Below, piece after piece: positions 36,866 to 44,144 of a stretch of DNA of 44,144 nucleotides; the first letter of the stretch is position 1, and the number at the start of each line of letters is the position of its first letter. The stretch spans positions 1 through 44,144 of the forward strand of contig NZ_LZKK01000049.1 in assembly GCF_001672815.1 (NCBI RefSeq), written 5' to 3'. The notes under the pieces were generated by a model. It made no database searches, was not told the DNA's origin, and worked only from the letters and a program-made list of their open reading frames with translations. The DNA comes from Mycobacterium sp. E796. Lineage in GTDB: Bacteria > Actinomycetota > Actinomycetes > Mycobacteriales > Mycobacteriaceae. A program made the position numbers and the translations under genes.

Positions 36866-37948
36866 TTGACGGAAGCGATTCCCGACGAACCGCTGGGTGA
36901 CCACGTCCTGGAACTCCAGATCGCCGAGGTGATCGCCGAGACCGACGAGGCGCGGTCGCTGGTGTTCGCCGTGCCGGACGCGCCCGGCGATCCCGGCATC
37001 CCGCCCGAACGGCTGCGGTACGCGCCGGGGCAGTTCCTGACCCTGCGGGTGCCGAGCGAGCGCACCGGGTCGGTGGCGCGCTGCTACTCGCTGTGCAGCT
37101 CGCCGTTCACGGACGACGCGCTCACGGTCACGGTCAAGCGCACCGCGGACGGGTACGCGTCCAACTGGCTGTGCGAGCACGCGCAGGCAGGCATGCGCAT
37201 CCACGTGCTGGCGCCGTCGGGCAACTTCGTGCCCAAGACCCTCGACGACGACTTCCTGCTGATGGCCGCGGGCAGCGGGATCACCCCGATCATGTCGATC
37301 TGCAAGTCGGCGCTCGCCGAGGGCAGCGGCCAGGTGACGCTGCTCTACGCCAACCGCGACGACCGCTCGGTGATCTTCGCCGAGGCGTTGCGCGAGCTGT
37401 CTGCGAAGTACCCCGAGCGGCTCACCGTCGTGCACTGGCTGGAATCGCTGCAGGGCCTGCCCGGCGCGACGTCGCTCGCGAAGCTCGCCGCCCCCTACAC
37501 CGACCGGCCCGTATTCATCTGTGGGCCAGGCCCTTTCATGGACGCCGCGCGCGTCGCGCTGGAGGGGCTGAAAGTGCCTGCGGCGCAGGTGCATATCGAG
37601 GTGTTCAAGTCACTGGAGTCCGATCCGTTCGCGGCGGTCAAGATCTCCGACACGGCCGAGGGAGACCAGCCCCCGGCCACCGCGGTGGTGGAGCTGGACG
37701 GCGAGACCCACACCGTGTCGTGGCCGCGCAACGCCAAGCTGCTCGACGTCCTACTCGCCAAGGGTCTCGACGCCCCCTTTTCGTGCCGGGAGGGGCACTG
37801 CGGCGCCTGCGCCTGCACCCTGCGCAGCGGCAAGGTCAACATGGAGGTCAACGACGTCCTGGAACAACAGGACCTCGACGACGGCCTGATTTTGGCCTGT
37901 CAATCTCGCCCCGAATCTGATTCGGTAGAAGTCACCTACGACGAATAG
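36866..37948 (+). CDS. kshB: KshB, reductase of 3-ketosteroid 9alpha-hydroxylase
   Basis: A 360-residue reductase. Domains in order: FAD-binding with RCYSLCSSP (about 72-80), NAD-binding with AAGSGITPIMS (about 134-144) and ICGPGPFMDA, then a C-terminal plant-type [2Fe-2S] ferredoxin domain with the cysteine pattern CREGHCGACAC...LACQS. It passes electrons from NADH to KshA. The TTG at 36866 behind AAAGGAAGG is chosen; the open frame from 36776 would include the KstR site and lacks homology. KshA is not in this window. Confidence 0.94.
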   Translation: MTEAIPDEPLGDHVLELQIAEVIAETDEARSLVFAVPDAPGDPGIPPERLRYAPGQFLTLRVPSERTGSVARCYSLCSSPFTDDALTVTVKRTADGYASNWLCEHAQAGMRIHVLAPSGNFVPKTLDDDFLLMAAGSGITPIMSICKSALAEGSGQVTLLYANRDDRSVIFAEALRELSAKYPERLTVVHWLESLQGLPGATSLAKLAAPYTDRPVFICGPGPFMDAARVALEGLKVPAAQVHIEVFKSLESDPFAAVKISDTAEGDQPPATAVVELDGETHTVSWPRNAKLLDVLLAKGLDAPFSCREGHCGACACTLRSGKVNMEVNDVLEQQDLDDGLILACQSRPESDSVEVTYDE

Positions 37949-37976
37949 GCGCGTAGCGAACCGGAAGGGGGCGCGA

Positions 37977-38510
37977 ATGAAGCGGCTGTTACCGGGATTT
38001 GCGGTCGTCGGGGCCATGCTGACGTTCCTGCCCAGTCCCGTCGCATCGGCCGCGAGCAACGAGGCCACCAGCCTGTTCCCGCTGGACGGGCCCAACCAGC
38101 TCGAGACGCACGCCTTCCTCAACTGCATCAGGGCCGACGGCCACTGCGACTTCACCGTCGGCGCGGATACGCGCACGCCCGACGGCGTGACCGGGTTCCC
38201 GCCGGGCCTGTGGGCCCGCCAGACCACCGAGGTTCGGTCACCGAACCGGCTGGCCTACCTGGACACCCACGCCAACGGCCAGTTCGAAAGGGTCCACAAG
38301 GCGATGGGCTCCGACGAGATCACCACCGTCTACTTCGGAGAAGGACCCCCGGACAAGTACCAGACGTCCGGCCGCATCGACTCCGCCGATTGGCAGACGG
38401 GCCAGTCCAAGACCGACATCAGCGTGATCCTCTGCACGCACATCCAGGTGGTGTACGGCGGGGTCAACATCACCTCGCCCAGCACCTGCGCGCAGACAAC
38501 GTTTTCTTAA
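37977..38510 (+). CDS. secreted protein of unknown function (Rv3572-like)
   Basis: A 177-residue protein beginning MKRLLPGFAVVGAMLTFLPSP, a typical Sec signal peptide with likely cleavage after ASA (about residues 22-24). The mature part has four cysteines (NCIRADGHC and, later, ILC and STC), suggesting two disulfides. No catalytic motif is recognised. It follows kshB by 28 bp and may share its KstR-controlled transcript. The M. tuberculosis counterpart Rv3572 is also uncharacterised. Confidence 0.8.
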   Translation: MKRLLPGFAVVGAMLTFLPSPVASAASNEATSLFPLDGPNQLETHAFLNCIRADGHCDFTVGADTRTPDGVTGFPPGLWARQTTEVRSPNRLAYLDTHANGQFERVHKAMGSDEITTVYFGEGPPDKYQTSGRIDSADWQTGQSKTDISVILCTHIQVVYGGVNITSPSTCAQTTFS

Positions 38511-38557
38511 TCGCGGTTTCGCGAGCCGGTAAATCCGCAGACAAAGTGCGAGTGAGG

Positions 38558-38575
38558 GCCTGCAGAATTACAGGC
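38558..38575. terminator. small hairpin between convergent genes
   Basis: GCCTG (38558-38562) and CAGGC (38571-38575) with an AT-rich loop lie in the 75-bp gap between the Rv3572-like gene and fadE34. The stem is short; a terminator role is plausible only. Confidence 0.3.
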
Positions 38576-38585
38576 TCGACGAAAC

Positions 38586-40697
38586 CTACCGAGGCAGGCC
38601 GAGCAGGCGCTCCGCGGCAACGGTGAGGAGGATCTGCTCGGTTCCGCCGGCGATGGTGAGGCAGCGGGTGTTGAGAAAGTCGAAGACCGCTTGGTTGCGC
38701 ACCAGGCCGCCGCCCTCCGCGACGTCCATCGCGTATTCGGCCAACGCCTGCCGGTAGCGGACGCCGATGAGCTTGCGCACGCTGGACTGCGCGCCCGGGT
38801 CCTGGCCGCCGACGGCGAGCTGGGCGATGCGCTGGTCGAGCAGCGCGCCCGTCTGGGCGGTAACGATCAACCGTCCCAGCCGGTCTTGCTGAGACGCGTC
38901 CAGGTCGATCTCCGCCAGCACCTTGAGCAGTTCCTCCATCGGGTTGCCCAGCGCTGTCCCGGAGGCCATGGCGATCCGCTCGTTGGCCAGGGTGGTGCGG
39001 GCCAGCCGCCAGCCGTCGTTCACCGCGCCGACCACCATCTCGTCGGGGACGAACACGTTATCCAGGAAGACCTCGTTGAACAGCGAGTCGCCGGTGATCT
39101 CGCGCAGCGGCCGGATCTCAAGGCCCGGCGATTTCATGTCGACCAGGAAGTAGGTGATGCCCTTGTGCTTCGGGGCGTCCGGATCGGTGCGCGCCAGGCA
39201 CACGCCCCACCGAGCCTTGTGCGCGGCGGACGTCCACACCTTCTGCCCGGTGAGCAGCCAGCCGCCCTCGCCCCGCACCGCTTTGGTGCGCAGCGACGCC
39301 AGGTCGGAGCCGGCCCCCGGCTCGGAAAACAGTTGGCACCAAAGGAATTCGCCGCGCAGGGTGGCGGGCACGAAGCGCTCGACCTGTTCGGGCGTGCCGT
39401 GCTCGAGGATGGTCGGCGCCGCCCACCAGCCGATCACCAGGTCGGGGCGCACCACGCCGGCCGCGGCCATCTCCTGGTCGATCAACAGTTGCTCGGCCGG
39501 GGACGCGCCGCGCCCGTACGGCGGCGGCCAGTGTGGCGCCTGAAGGCCGGCCTCGGCCAACGCCACCTGTCGCTTTTCTTCGGGCAGCGCGGCGACCTCG
39601 GCGACGGCCGCCGCGATCTCGGGTCGCAGCCCCTCGACCTCGGAGAGATCGATGCCCAGGCGGCGTCGCACCCCCGCCTGGGTCAGCTCGGTGATGCGGC
39701 GCAACCAACGCTCGGCGCCACCCAAGAACCGCCCGATGGCATGCGCCCGGCGCAGGTACAGATGCGCGTCGTGCTCCCAGGTGCAGCCGATGCCGCCGAG
39801 CACCTGAATGCAGTCCTTCACGTTGGCCTTCGCGGCGGCGATGCCCGTGCTGGCGGCCAGGGCCGCGGCGATCGAGAACTGGGCCGGATCGGCCTCGGCC
39901 GCGGCCCGGGCGGCGTCGGCGGCCACCACCTCGGCCTGCTCGGCGCGACACAGCATCTCCGCGCACAGGTGCTTGACGGCCTGGAAGCTGCCGATCGGCT
40001 TGCCGAACTGCTCGCGCACCTTGGCGTAGGCGACCGCGGTGTCGAGCGACCACCGGGTGATGCCGGCGGCCTCGGCCGCCAGGACGGTCGCGGCCAGCTC
40101 CTCGACCCGCTGCGCCGAACCCCCGACGACCGTGACCGGCGCCGACGTCAGCACCACCCGGGCCAGCGGGCGGGAGAAGTCGGTCGCCGGCAGCGGTTCG
40201 AGCTCCACGCCGTCGCCGCCGGTGTCGACGAGCAGCCACTTTCCGTCGGCGGGCAGGATCACGACGGCGCCCTCCGCGGCGCCGAGCGCCCACGGCATTG
40301 TGCCGGACGCGCGCGACGTCTGGGCGTCGAACCGCACCTCGCCTTCCAGCGCCAACCCGGCGAAGCGTTCCCCGGCGGCCAGGGCGGCCAGCAATTCGGG
40401 CTCCTCGACAACGAGGGTGGCCAGGGCGGTAGTGGCAACCGGCCCGGCGACCAGCGCCTTGGCCGCTTCCTCGACCATCGCGCACAGATCCTCGATGCTG
40501 CCGCCCGCCCCGCCGCGGTCCTCCGGGATCGCGACCCCGAACAGCCCCAGGTCGGCCAGGCTCGCGAAGACCGGCCGCCACGCGTCGGGGTTGCCCTGCT
40601 CGACCTTGCGTACGGCCTCACTCGAACACGAGCTTCGCGCCCAGTCGCGCACCAGCGCACGCGCGGCGAACTGTTCGTCGGTGACGGTCGCTACCAC
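38586..40697 (-). CDS. fadE34: FadE34, fused two-domain acyl-CoA dehydrogenase
   Basis: A 703-residue protein that joins two acyl-CoA dehydrogenase units: the N-terminal one (about 1-340) resembles the short partner chain (YAKVREQFGKPIGSFQAVKHL; GGIGCTWEHDAHLYL), and the C-terminal one (about 345-703) is the complete type (LFSEPGAGSDLASL, TGQKVWTSAAHKARWG, AGGTEQILLTVAAERLLGLPR). Fusion replaces the heterotetramer seen in FadE31-33. Rv3573c (ChsE3) dehydrogenates C24 steroid side-chain CoA esters. It starts with GTG at 40697, 61 bases from the KstR site. Confidence 0.92.
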   Translation of the reverse strand: MVATVTDEQFAARALVRDWARSSCSSEAVRKVEQGNPDAWRPVFASLADLGLFGVAIPEDRGGAGGSIEDLCAMVEEAAKALVAGPVATTALATLVVEEPELLAALAAGERFAGLALEGEVRFDAQTSRASGTMPWALGAAEGAVVILPADGKWLLVDTGGDGVELEPLPATDFSRPLARVVLTSAPVTVVGGSAQRVEELAATVLAAEAAGITRWSLDTAVAYAKVREQFGKPIGSFQAVKHLCAEMLCRAEQAEVVAADAARAAAEADPAQFSIAAALAASTGIAAAKANVKDCIQVLGGIGCTWEHDAHLYLRRAHAIGRFLGGAERWLRRITELTQAGVRRRLGIDLSEVEGLRPEIAAAVAEVAALPEEKRQVALAEAGLQAPHWPPPYGRGASPAEQLLIDQEMAAAGVVRPDLVIGWWAAPTILEHGTPEQVERFVPATLRGEFLWCQLFSEPGAGSDLASLRTKAVRGEGGWLLTGQKVWTSAAHKARWGVCLARTDPDAPKHKGITYFLVDMKSPGLEIRPLREITGDSLFNEVFLDNVFVPDEMVVGAVNDGWRLARTTLANERIAMASGTALGNPMEELLKVLAEIDLDASQQDRLGRLIVTAQTGALLDQRIAQLAVGGQDPGAQSSVRKLIGVRYRQALAEYAMDVAEGGGLVRNQAVFDFLNTRCLTIAGGTEQILLTVAAERLLGLPR

Positions 40698-40758
40698 CCT
40701 CTGGTCCTCCGCGTGCTTGGTTTGGGATGACGGGCACTCTCACGACTTGAAAGCCCAC

Positions 40759-40772
40759 TAGAACGTGTTCTA
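40759..40772. promoter_or_regulatory. KstR operator between fadE34 and kstR
   Basis: TAGAACGTGTTCTA is a perfect palindrome and an exact match to TnnAACnnGTTnnA. Position relative to fadE34 (61 bases) favours control of that gene; kstR begins 142 bases away and may be autoregulated from the same site. Confidence 0.93.
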
Positions 40773-40914
40773 ATAGTGCCAGCGATCGAGCGTCAAGTCG
40801 AACGCCATTACAGCAGTACACGTGAGTTGTCCCTGCTGCGGGGAGGTGGGAAATTTACGCCCAGCATGCGTATCGTTTGCGAACGAGCCACCTCGAGAAG
40901 GAGCACGCCCTCAA

Positions 40915-41577
40915 ATGTCGTCAGCCAACCCGAACGCGGCCGACGTGCCTGACTCGCAGCCACGCGAGGTCATGAACGTGGCGGTCCTCGCCGAGTCCGA
41001 GCTCGGCTCGGAGGCGCAACGGGAACGCCGCAAGCGCATCCTGGACGCCACCATGGCCATCGCGTCCAAGGGCGGCTACGAGGCGGTCCAGATGCGCGCC
41101 GTGGCCGACCGGGCCGACGTGGCGGTGGGCACGCTGTACCGGTATTTCCCGTCGAAGGTGCACTTGCTGGTGTCGGCGTTGGGCCGGGAGTTCAGCCGCA
41201 TCGACGCGAAAACCGACCGCTCTGCCGTCGCCGGGGGCACCCCGTTTCAGCGGCTGAACTTCATGGTCGGCAAGCTGAACCGCGCGATGCAGCGCAACCC
41301 GCTGCTTACCGAGGCCATGACGCGCGCCTACGTGTTCGCCGACGCCTCCGCGGCCAGCGAGGTCGACCAGGTCGAGAAGCTCATCGACAGCATGTTCGCG
41401 CGGGCGATGTCCGACGGTGAACCGACCGAGGACCAGTACCACATCGCCCGGGTGATCTCGGACGTGTGGCTGTCCAACCTGCTCGCGTGGCTCACCCGTC
41501 GCGCCTCGGCAACCGATGTCAGCAAACGGCTGGACCTCGCCGTACGGTTACTACTGGGCGAACACCAGGCCAGCTAG
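40915..41577 (+). CDS. kstR: KstR, TetR-family repressor of upper cholesterol catabolism
   Basis: A 220-residue TetR-family protein. The helix-turn-helix is VQMRAVADRADVAVGTLYRYF (58-78). The ATG at 40915 behind GAGAAGGAG gives MSSANPN; an open frame from 40822 is ignored. Relative to M. tuberculosis, the N-terminal arm before AVLAESELGSEA is somewhat variable, while the DNA-binding domain is essentially unchanged in motif. KstR is released by steroid CoA thioesters and controls uptake, side-chain and ring A/B genes. It is convergent with the LacI regulator and overlaps its stop by four bases. Confidence 0.95.
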   Translation: MSSANPNAADVPDSQPREVMNVAVLAESELGSEAQRERRKRILDATMAIASKGGYEAVQMRAVADRADVAVGTLYRYFPSKVHLLVSALGREFSRIDAKTDRSAVAGGTPFQRLNFMVGKLNRAMQRNPLLTEAMTRAYVFADASAASEVDQVEKLIDSMFARAMSDGEPTEDQYHIARVISDVWLSNLLAWLTRRASATDVSKRLDLAVRLLLGEHQAS

Positions 41578-42653
41578 GCCGGCGGCCCGGCGGTGCGGCC
41601 CCGGATCAACTCGGTGTCCAGCAGTTCGACGACCGGCAAGCCCGTGCGTGGCGGCGTCATCAGCAGTTCGCCCGCCCGATGGCCCTTCTGCAGGCTGGGC
41701 TGCGCCACGGTGGTCAAGCCGCGCCCGATCGCCTCGGGCACGCCGTCGAACCCGGTGACACTCATCTGGCCGGGCACGTAAATGCCATGGGCCCGAAGGT
41801 AATCCATCGCCGACAGCGCCAGTATGTCAGCGGTACACATCAGCGCCGTGATCCGCGGGTTGGCCTCCAGCGCCGCCTTGGCGGCGGCGCCACCCGATTC
41901 GGGTAGGTGCTCGTAGCTTTCCACGACGGTCAGCGACTCCGGGTCGACGCCGGCGGCGGTCATCGCCTCCCACACGCCGACGATGCGTTCGCGTTGCACG
42001 TCGAAGGCCGGTGAACGCAACCGGTCGACGTCCACCAGGCCCTGCCGCCGCTCCCGGCCCAGCCGCATGGTCAGCAAACCGATCTCGCGGTGCCCGAGCC
42101 CGAGCACGTAATCGGCCAGCTCGCGCATGGCCGCCCGGTCGTCGATGCCCACCCGGGACACTCCCGCCAGGCCTTTGGGCTGGTCGACCACCACGACGGG
42201 CACGCGCCGCTGCAGCACCACCTCCAGGTAGGGGTCGTCGTTGCAGGCCGAATACACCACGAAGCCGTCAACCCCGGCCCCCAGCACTGCGGCCGTGCCG
42301 TCCTCGAGGCTGCGGCTCGCGCCGACGGCGACCAGCAGCAGGCCCTGACCGAGTTCCTCGCACGACTGCGCGACCCCCGCGACGAAATCCCGCGCCGCCG
42401 GGTCGGAGAAGAAATAGGTCAACGGTTCGGCCATCACCAGGCCCACCGCGCCGGCCTTGCGGGTCCGCAATGATCGCGCCACCGGGTCGGGTCCCGCATA
42501 ACCCAGCCGCTTGGCCGTCGCGAGGACCCGTTCACGTAGGTCGGCGGACAGCTGATCCGGCCGGTTGAAGGCGTTCGAGATCGTCGTGCGCGAAACCTTC
42601 AGTTCGTCGGCCAAAGACGCCAGAGTCGCACGCCGACGCGGAGTGGGACTCAC
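41574..42653 (-). CDS. LacI-family transcriptional regulator (Rv3575c-like)
   Basis: A 359-residue LacI protein, equal in length to Rv3575c when started at GTG 42653 (MSPTPRRRATLASLADELKV); an upstream GTG at 42689 would add 12 residues without family support. The helix-turn-helix is at about 9-32 (SLADELKVSRTTISNAFNRP), followed by a periplasmic-binding-like domain ending GRTAGPPA. Its ligand and targets are unknown. It is divergent from the pxpA-like gene 144 bp away and may control it. Confidence 0.9.
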   Translation of the reverse strand: MSPTPRRRATLASLADELKVSRTTISNAFNRPDQLSADLRERVLATAKRLGYAGPDPVARSLRTRKAGAVGLVMAEPLTYFFSDPAARDFVAGVAQSCEELGQGLLLVAVGASRSLEDGTAAVLGAGVDGFVVYSACNDDPYLEVVLQRRVPVVVVDQPKGLAGVSRVGIDDRAAMRELADYVLGLGHREIGLLTMRLGRERRQGLVDVDRLRSPAFDVQRERIVGVWEAMTAAGVDPESLTVVESYEHLPESGGAAAKAALEANPRITALMCTADILALSAMDYLRAHGIYVPGQMSVTGFDGVPEAIGRGLTTVAQPSLQKGHRAGELLMTPPRTGLPVVELLDTELIRGRTAGPPA

Positions 42654-42797
42654 GCTCGGTGACGCTACAGCGGTTCGCTGTCGGCGCACACGAGGCGGCG
42701 CTGCGCCACTTTCTAATGGAAACGATTTTCACCTGTTTGTTGGCTCCTCGGGCGACGCCGCGAGGTTCCCGCCTGACGCCCCCCATAAGCTGGGCGG

Positions 42798-43556
42798 GTG
42801 GCCGCTATCGACCTCAACGCCGACCTGGGCGAGGGCTTTGGCGTCTGGCGCCTGGGGGACGACGACGCCATGCTCGGGATCGTCAGCAGCGCCAACGTGG
42901 CTTGCGGATTCCATGCCGGGGACCCCGCCGGACTGTTGCGGGTCTGCCGGTCGGCCGCCGAGCGCGGCGTGCGCATCGGCGCTCAGGTGAGCTACCGCGA
43001 CCTGGCCGGGTTCGGCAGACGCTTCATCGACGTCGCCCCCGACGACCTGGTCGCCGACGTGGTGTATCAGATCGGCGCGTTGCAGGCGATCGCGCGGGCG
43101 TCCGGCTCGGCGGTGTCCTACGTCAAACCCCATGGCGCGCTGTACAACACGATCGTGACCAACCGAGAACAAGCGGCGGCGGTCGCGGCGGCGGTGCACC
43201 TGGTGGACCCGGCGCTGCCGGTGCTCGGCATGGCAGGTTCGGCGTTTTTCGAGGAGGCCGACCGGCTTGGCCTACGCACGGTGGCCGAGGCATTCGCGGA
43301 CCGCGCCTACCGACAAGACGGCCAATTGGTCTCGCGTCGCGAACCCGGCGCGGTGCTGCACGATCCGGCGGCGATCGCCGAGCGCGTGCTGGCCATGGTG
43401 ACCTCGGGGCGGGTCACCGCGGCCGACGGTACCCAGATCAGCATCAGCGTGAAATCGGTTTGCGTGCATGGTGATTCGCCCGGCGCGGTGCAGATCGCGA
43501 CCGTGGTGCGCGATCGGCTGGAGGCGGCCGGCGCCGAGATCGGGGCGTTCTGCTGA
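42798..43556 (+). CDS. pxpA: LamB/YcsF family protein, 5-oxoprolinase subunit A-like
   Basis: A 252-residue protein with the family opening [12 protein letters not shown], the metal/active-site stretch [14 protein letters not shown] (about 30-43), and [11 protein letters not shown] (about 108-118). PxpA works with PxpB and PxpC to cleave 5-oxoproline using ATP; no B or C gene is in the window, so the complex may be encoded elsewhere. It starts with GTG at 42798 behind GGGCGG-like sequence. It overlaps the next gene by one base (TGATG). M. tuberculosis has lppH near this place, so the locus differs. Confidence 0.85.
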   Translation: MAAIDLNADLGEGFGVWRLGDDDAMLGIVSSANVACGFHAGDPAGLLRVCRSAAERGVRIGAQVSYRDLAGFGRRFIDVAPDDLVADVVYQIGALQAIARASGSAVSYVKPHGALYNTIVTNREQAAAVAAAVHLVDPALPVLGMAGSAFFEEADRLGLRTVAEAFADRAYRQDGQLVSRREPGAVLHDPAAIAERVLAMVTSGRVTAADGTQISISVKSVCVHGDSPGAVQIATVVRDRLEAAGAEIGAFC

Positions 43557-43933
43557 TGCGGGTCAAGCTCGGCCGGCCCGACCTGGCGCGGTACGCGGAC
43601 CGGTTCGACGTGCCGATGGCGGGACCCGACGCGCCGCTTTCGGCGACCTGGATGGGTGTGGCGACGCTGCTACTCGACGACGGGTCGTCGGCGCTGCTGA
43701 CCGACGGCTACTTTTCGCGCCCCAGCCTGGCGCGGGTGGCCGCCGGCAAGGTGTCGCCGTCACCAGCGCGCGTGGACGGCTGCCTGGCCCGCGCCAAGGT
43801 CTCCCGGCTAGAGGCCGTGATCCCGGTGCACACCCACGTCGACCACGTGCTGGACTCCGCGCTGGTCGCCGACCGCACCGGTGGGGTCAGCGGCTCGTCG
43901 ATCGTCCCGGGAAACCGGTCCGGTGGGCAGTGA
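43556..43933 (+). pseudogene. metallo-beta-lactamase-fold gene, 5' part, disrupted by inversion
   Basis: The frame (125 codons) begins [17 protein letters not shown] and reaches the zinc motif HTHVDH, typical of metallo-beta-lactamase-fold hydrolases, at about residues 92-97. After DSALVADRTG the sequence passes into DNA that is backwards relative to the gene and stops at 43933 with a 17-residue unrelated tail (GVSGSSIV...). The missing continuation, ARLVGGESAANVGRG..., is found on the opposite strand from 44068 down to 43882. Family members are about 290 residues long. As it stands the protein is unlikely to fold. Confidence 0.72.
43813..43881 (+). repeat. left arm of 69-bp inverted repeat in the MBL gene
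   Basis: It encodes AVIPVHTHVDHVLDSALVADRTG. The reverse complement at 44069-44137 differs at one base (C at 43829 versus A in the other copy). Confidence 0.95.
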
Positions 43934-44068
43934 TGGGACTGCACCAGCGTTACGTCGAAGGCGCCCAGGCGAATCGGCTCACCCGGCGTCGCGACGACGA
44001 TGCGGTCCCCGGGCAGCCCGTATCCGCGGCCGACGTTGGCGGCCGACTCGCCGCCGACCAGCCGCGCG
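43882..44068 (-). other. inverted internal segment of the MBL-fold gene
   Basis: Read on the minus strand this 187-bp segment gives ARLVGGESAANVGRGYGLPG...VQSHHCPPDRFPGTIDEPLTPP, a natural continuation of the metallo-beta-lactamase fold, including a possible metal-binding His-His pair. It joins in frame to the right arm of the repeat on the same strand. In the forward direction it encodes nothing recognisable. Confidence 0.75.
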
Positions 44069-44137
44069 CCGGTGCGGTCGGCGACCAGCGCGGAGTCCAG
44101 CACGTGGTCGACGTGGGTGTTCACCGGGATCACGGCC
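44069..44137 (-). repeat. right arm of 69-bp inverted repeat
   Basis: On the minus strand it encodes AVIPVNTHVDHVLDSALVADRTG; the first metal-motif His of the other copy is Asn here because of the single mismatch. Upstream on that strand the codons LW precede AVIP, then the window ends, so a diverged paralog reading in from the right is possible. Confidence 0.9.
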
Positions 44138-44144
44138 CATAACC

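Noticed and set aside
38691..40730. Long plus-strand open frame (679 codons) antisense to fadE34
   Set aside because: High GC makes long antisense frames common; the composition is Arg/Gly/His-rich without domains, whereas the minus strand encodes a clear two-domain dehydrogenase.

Overview
The window is high-GC chromosomal DNA from a slow-growing Mycobacterium. PE and PPE-MPTR proteins, KstR/KstR2-type operators and gene-by-gene correspondence with the M. tuberculosis Rv3548c-Rv3577 region all point this way; the species cannot be fixed from sequence alone. Names and M. tuberculosis locus tags are given from recognition of protein sequence, length and order, not from a database search.

Layout: (1) 1-1.8 kb, a PE protein with a PE-PPE serine-hydrolase domain behind a perfect palindrome. 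(2) 1.9-7.1 kb, two SDR genes divergent from echA20-ipdA-ipdB-ipdC, sharing a KstR2 operator. (3) 7.1-9.95 kb, an accessory block not expected at this position in M. tuberculosis: a deazaflavin-nitroreductase-like protein, a SatD/DUF3307-type pair with two operator-like inverted repeats over an apparently leaderless start, and an AraC/VOC pair. (4) 10-11.8 kb, fadA6-kstR2. (5) 12-17.85 kb, three PPE-MPTR genes plus a decayed fourth copy. (6) 17.9-25.6 kb, ipdF-fadE30 divergent from fadD3-fadE31-fadE32-fadE33-aspB around another KstR2 operator. (7) 25.5-33.2 kb, a second accessory stretch: a fatty-acyl-AMP ligase, nat, a membrane Ser/Thr kinase with a broken Kelch sensor domain, a small coiled-coil membrane protein and a CHAD protein. 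(8) 33.2-42.7 kb, hsaADCB divergent from kshB-Rv3572-like, then fadE34, kstR and a LacI regulator. (9) 42.8-44.1 kb, pxpA-like and a disrupted metallo-beta-lactamase-fold gene.

Most genes act in one pathway, bacterial steroid (cholesterol) degradation. KshB supplies electrons for 9alpha-hydroxylation, and HsaAB, HsaC and HsaD open rings A and B. FadD3 activates the remaining C/D-ring propionate (HIP). FadE30, IpdF, IpdC, EchA20, IpdAB, FadE31-33 and FadA6 dismantle rings C and D. FadE34 belongs to side-chain removal. KstR sites (36758, 36826, 40759) control the upper pathway and KstR2 sites (3604, 11817, 19811) the lower.

The most unusual signals are two inverted duplications that break genes. 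In the kinase gene, one Kelch blade is replaced by a 153-bp perfect reverse-complement copy of an upstream segment. At the right end, a 69-bp inverted repeat with one mismatch encloses a metallo-beta-lactamase segment that lies backwards. The SatD operator pair and the PPE-MPTR expansion inside the KstR2 locus are the next most interesting.
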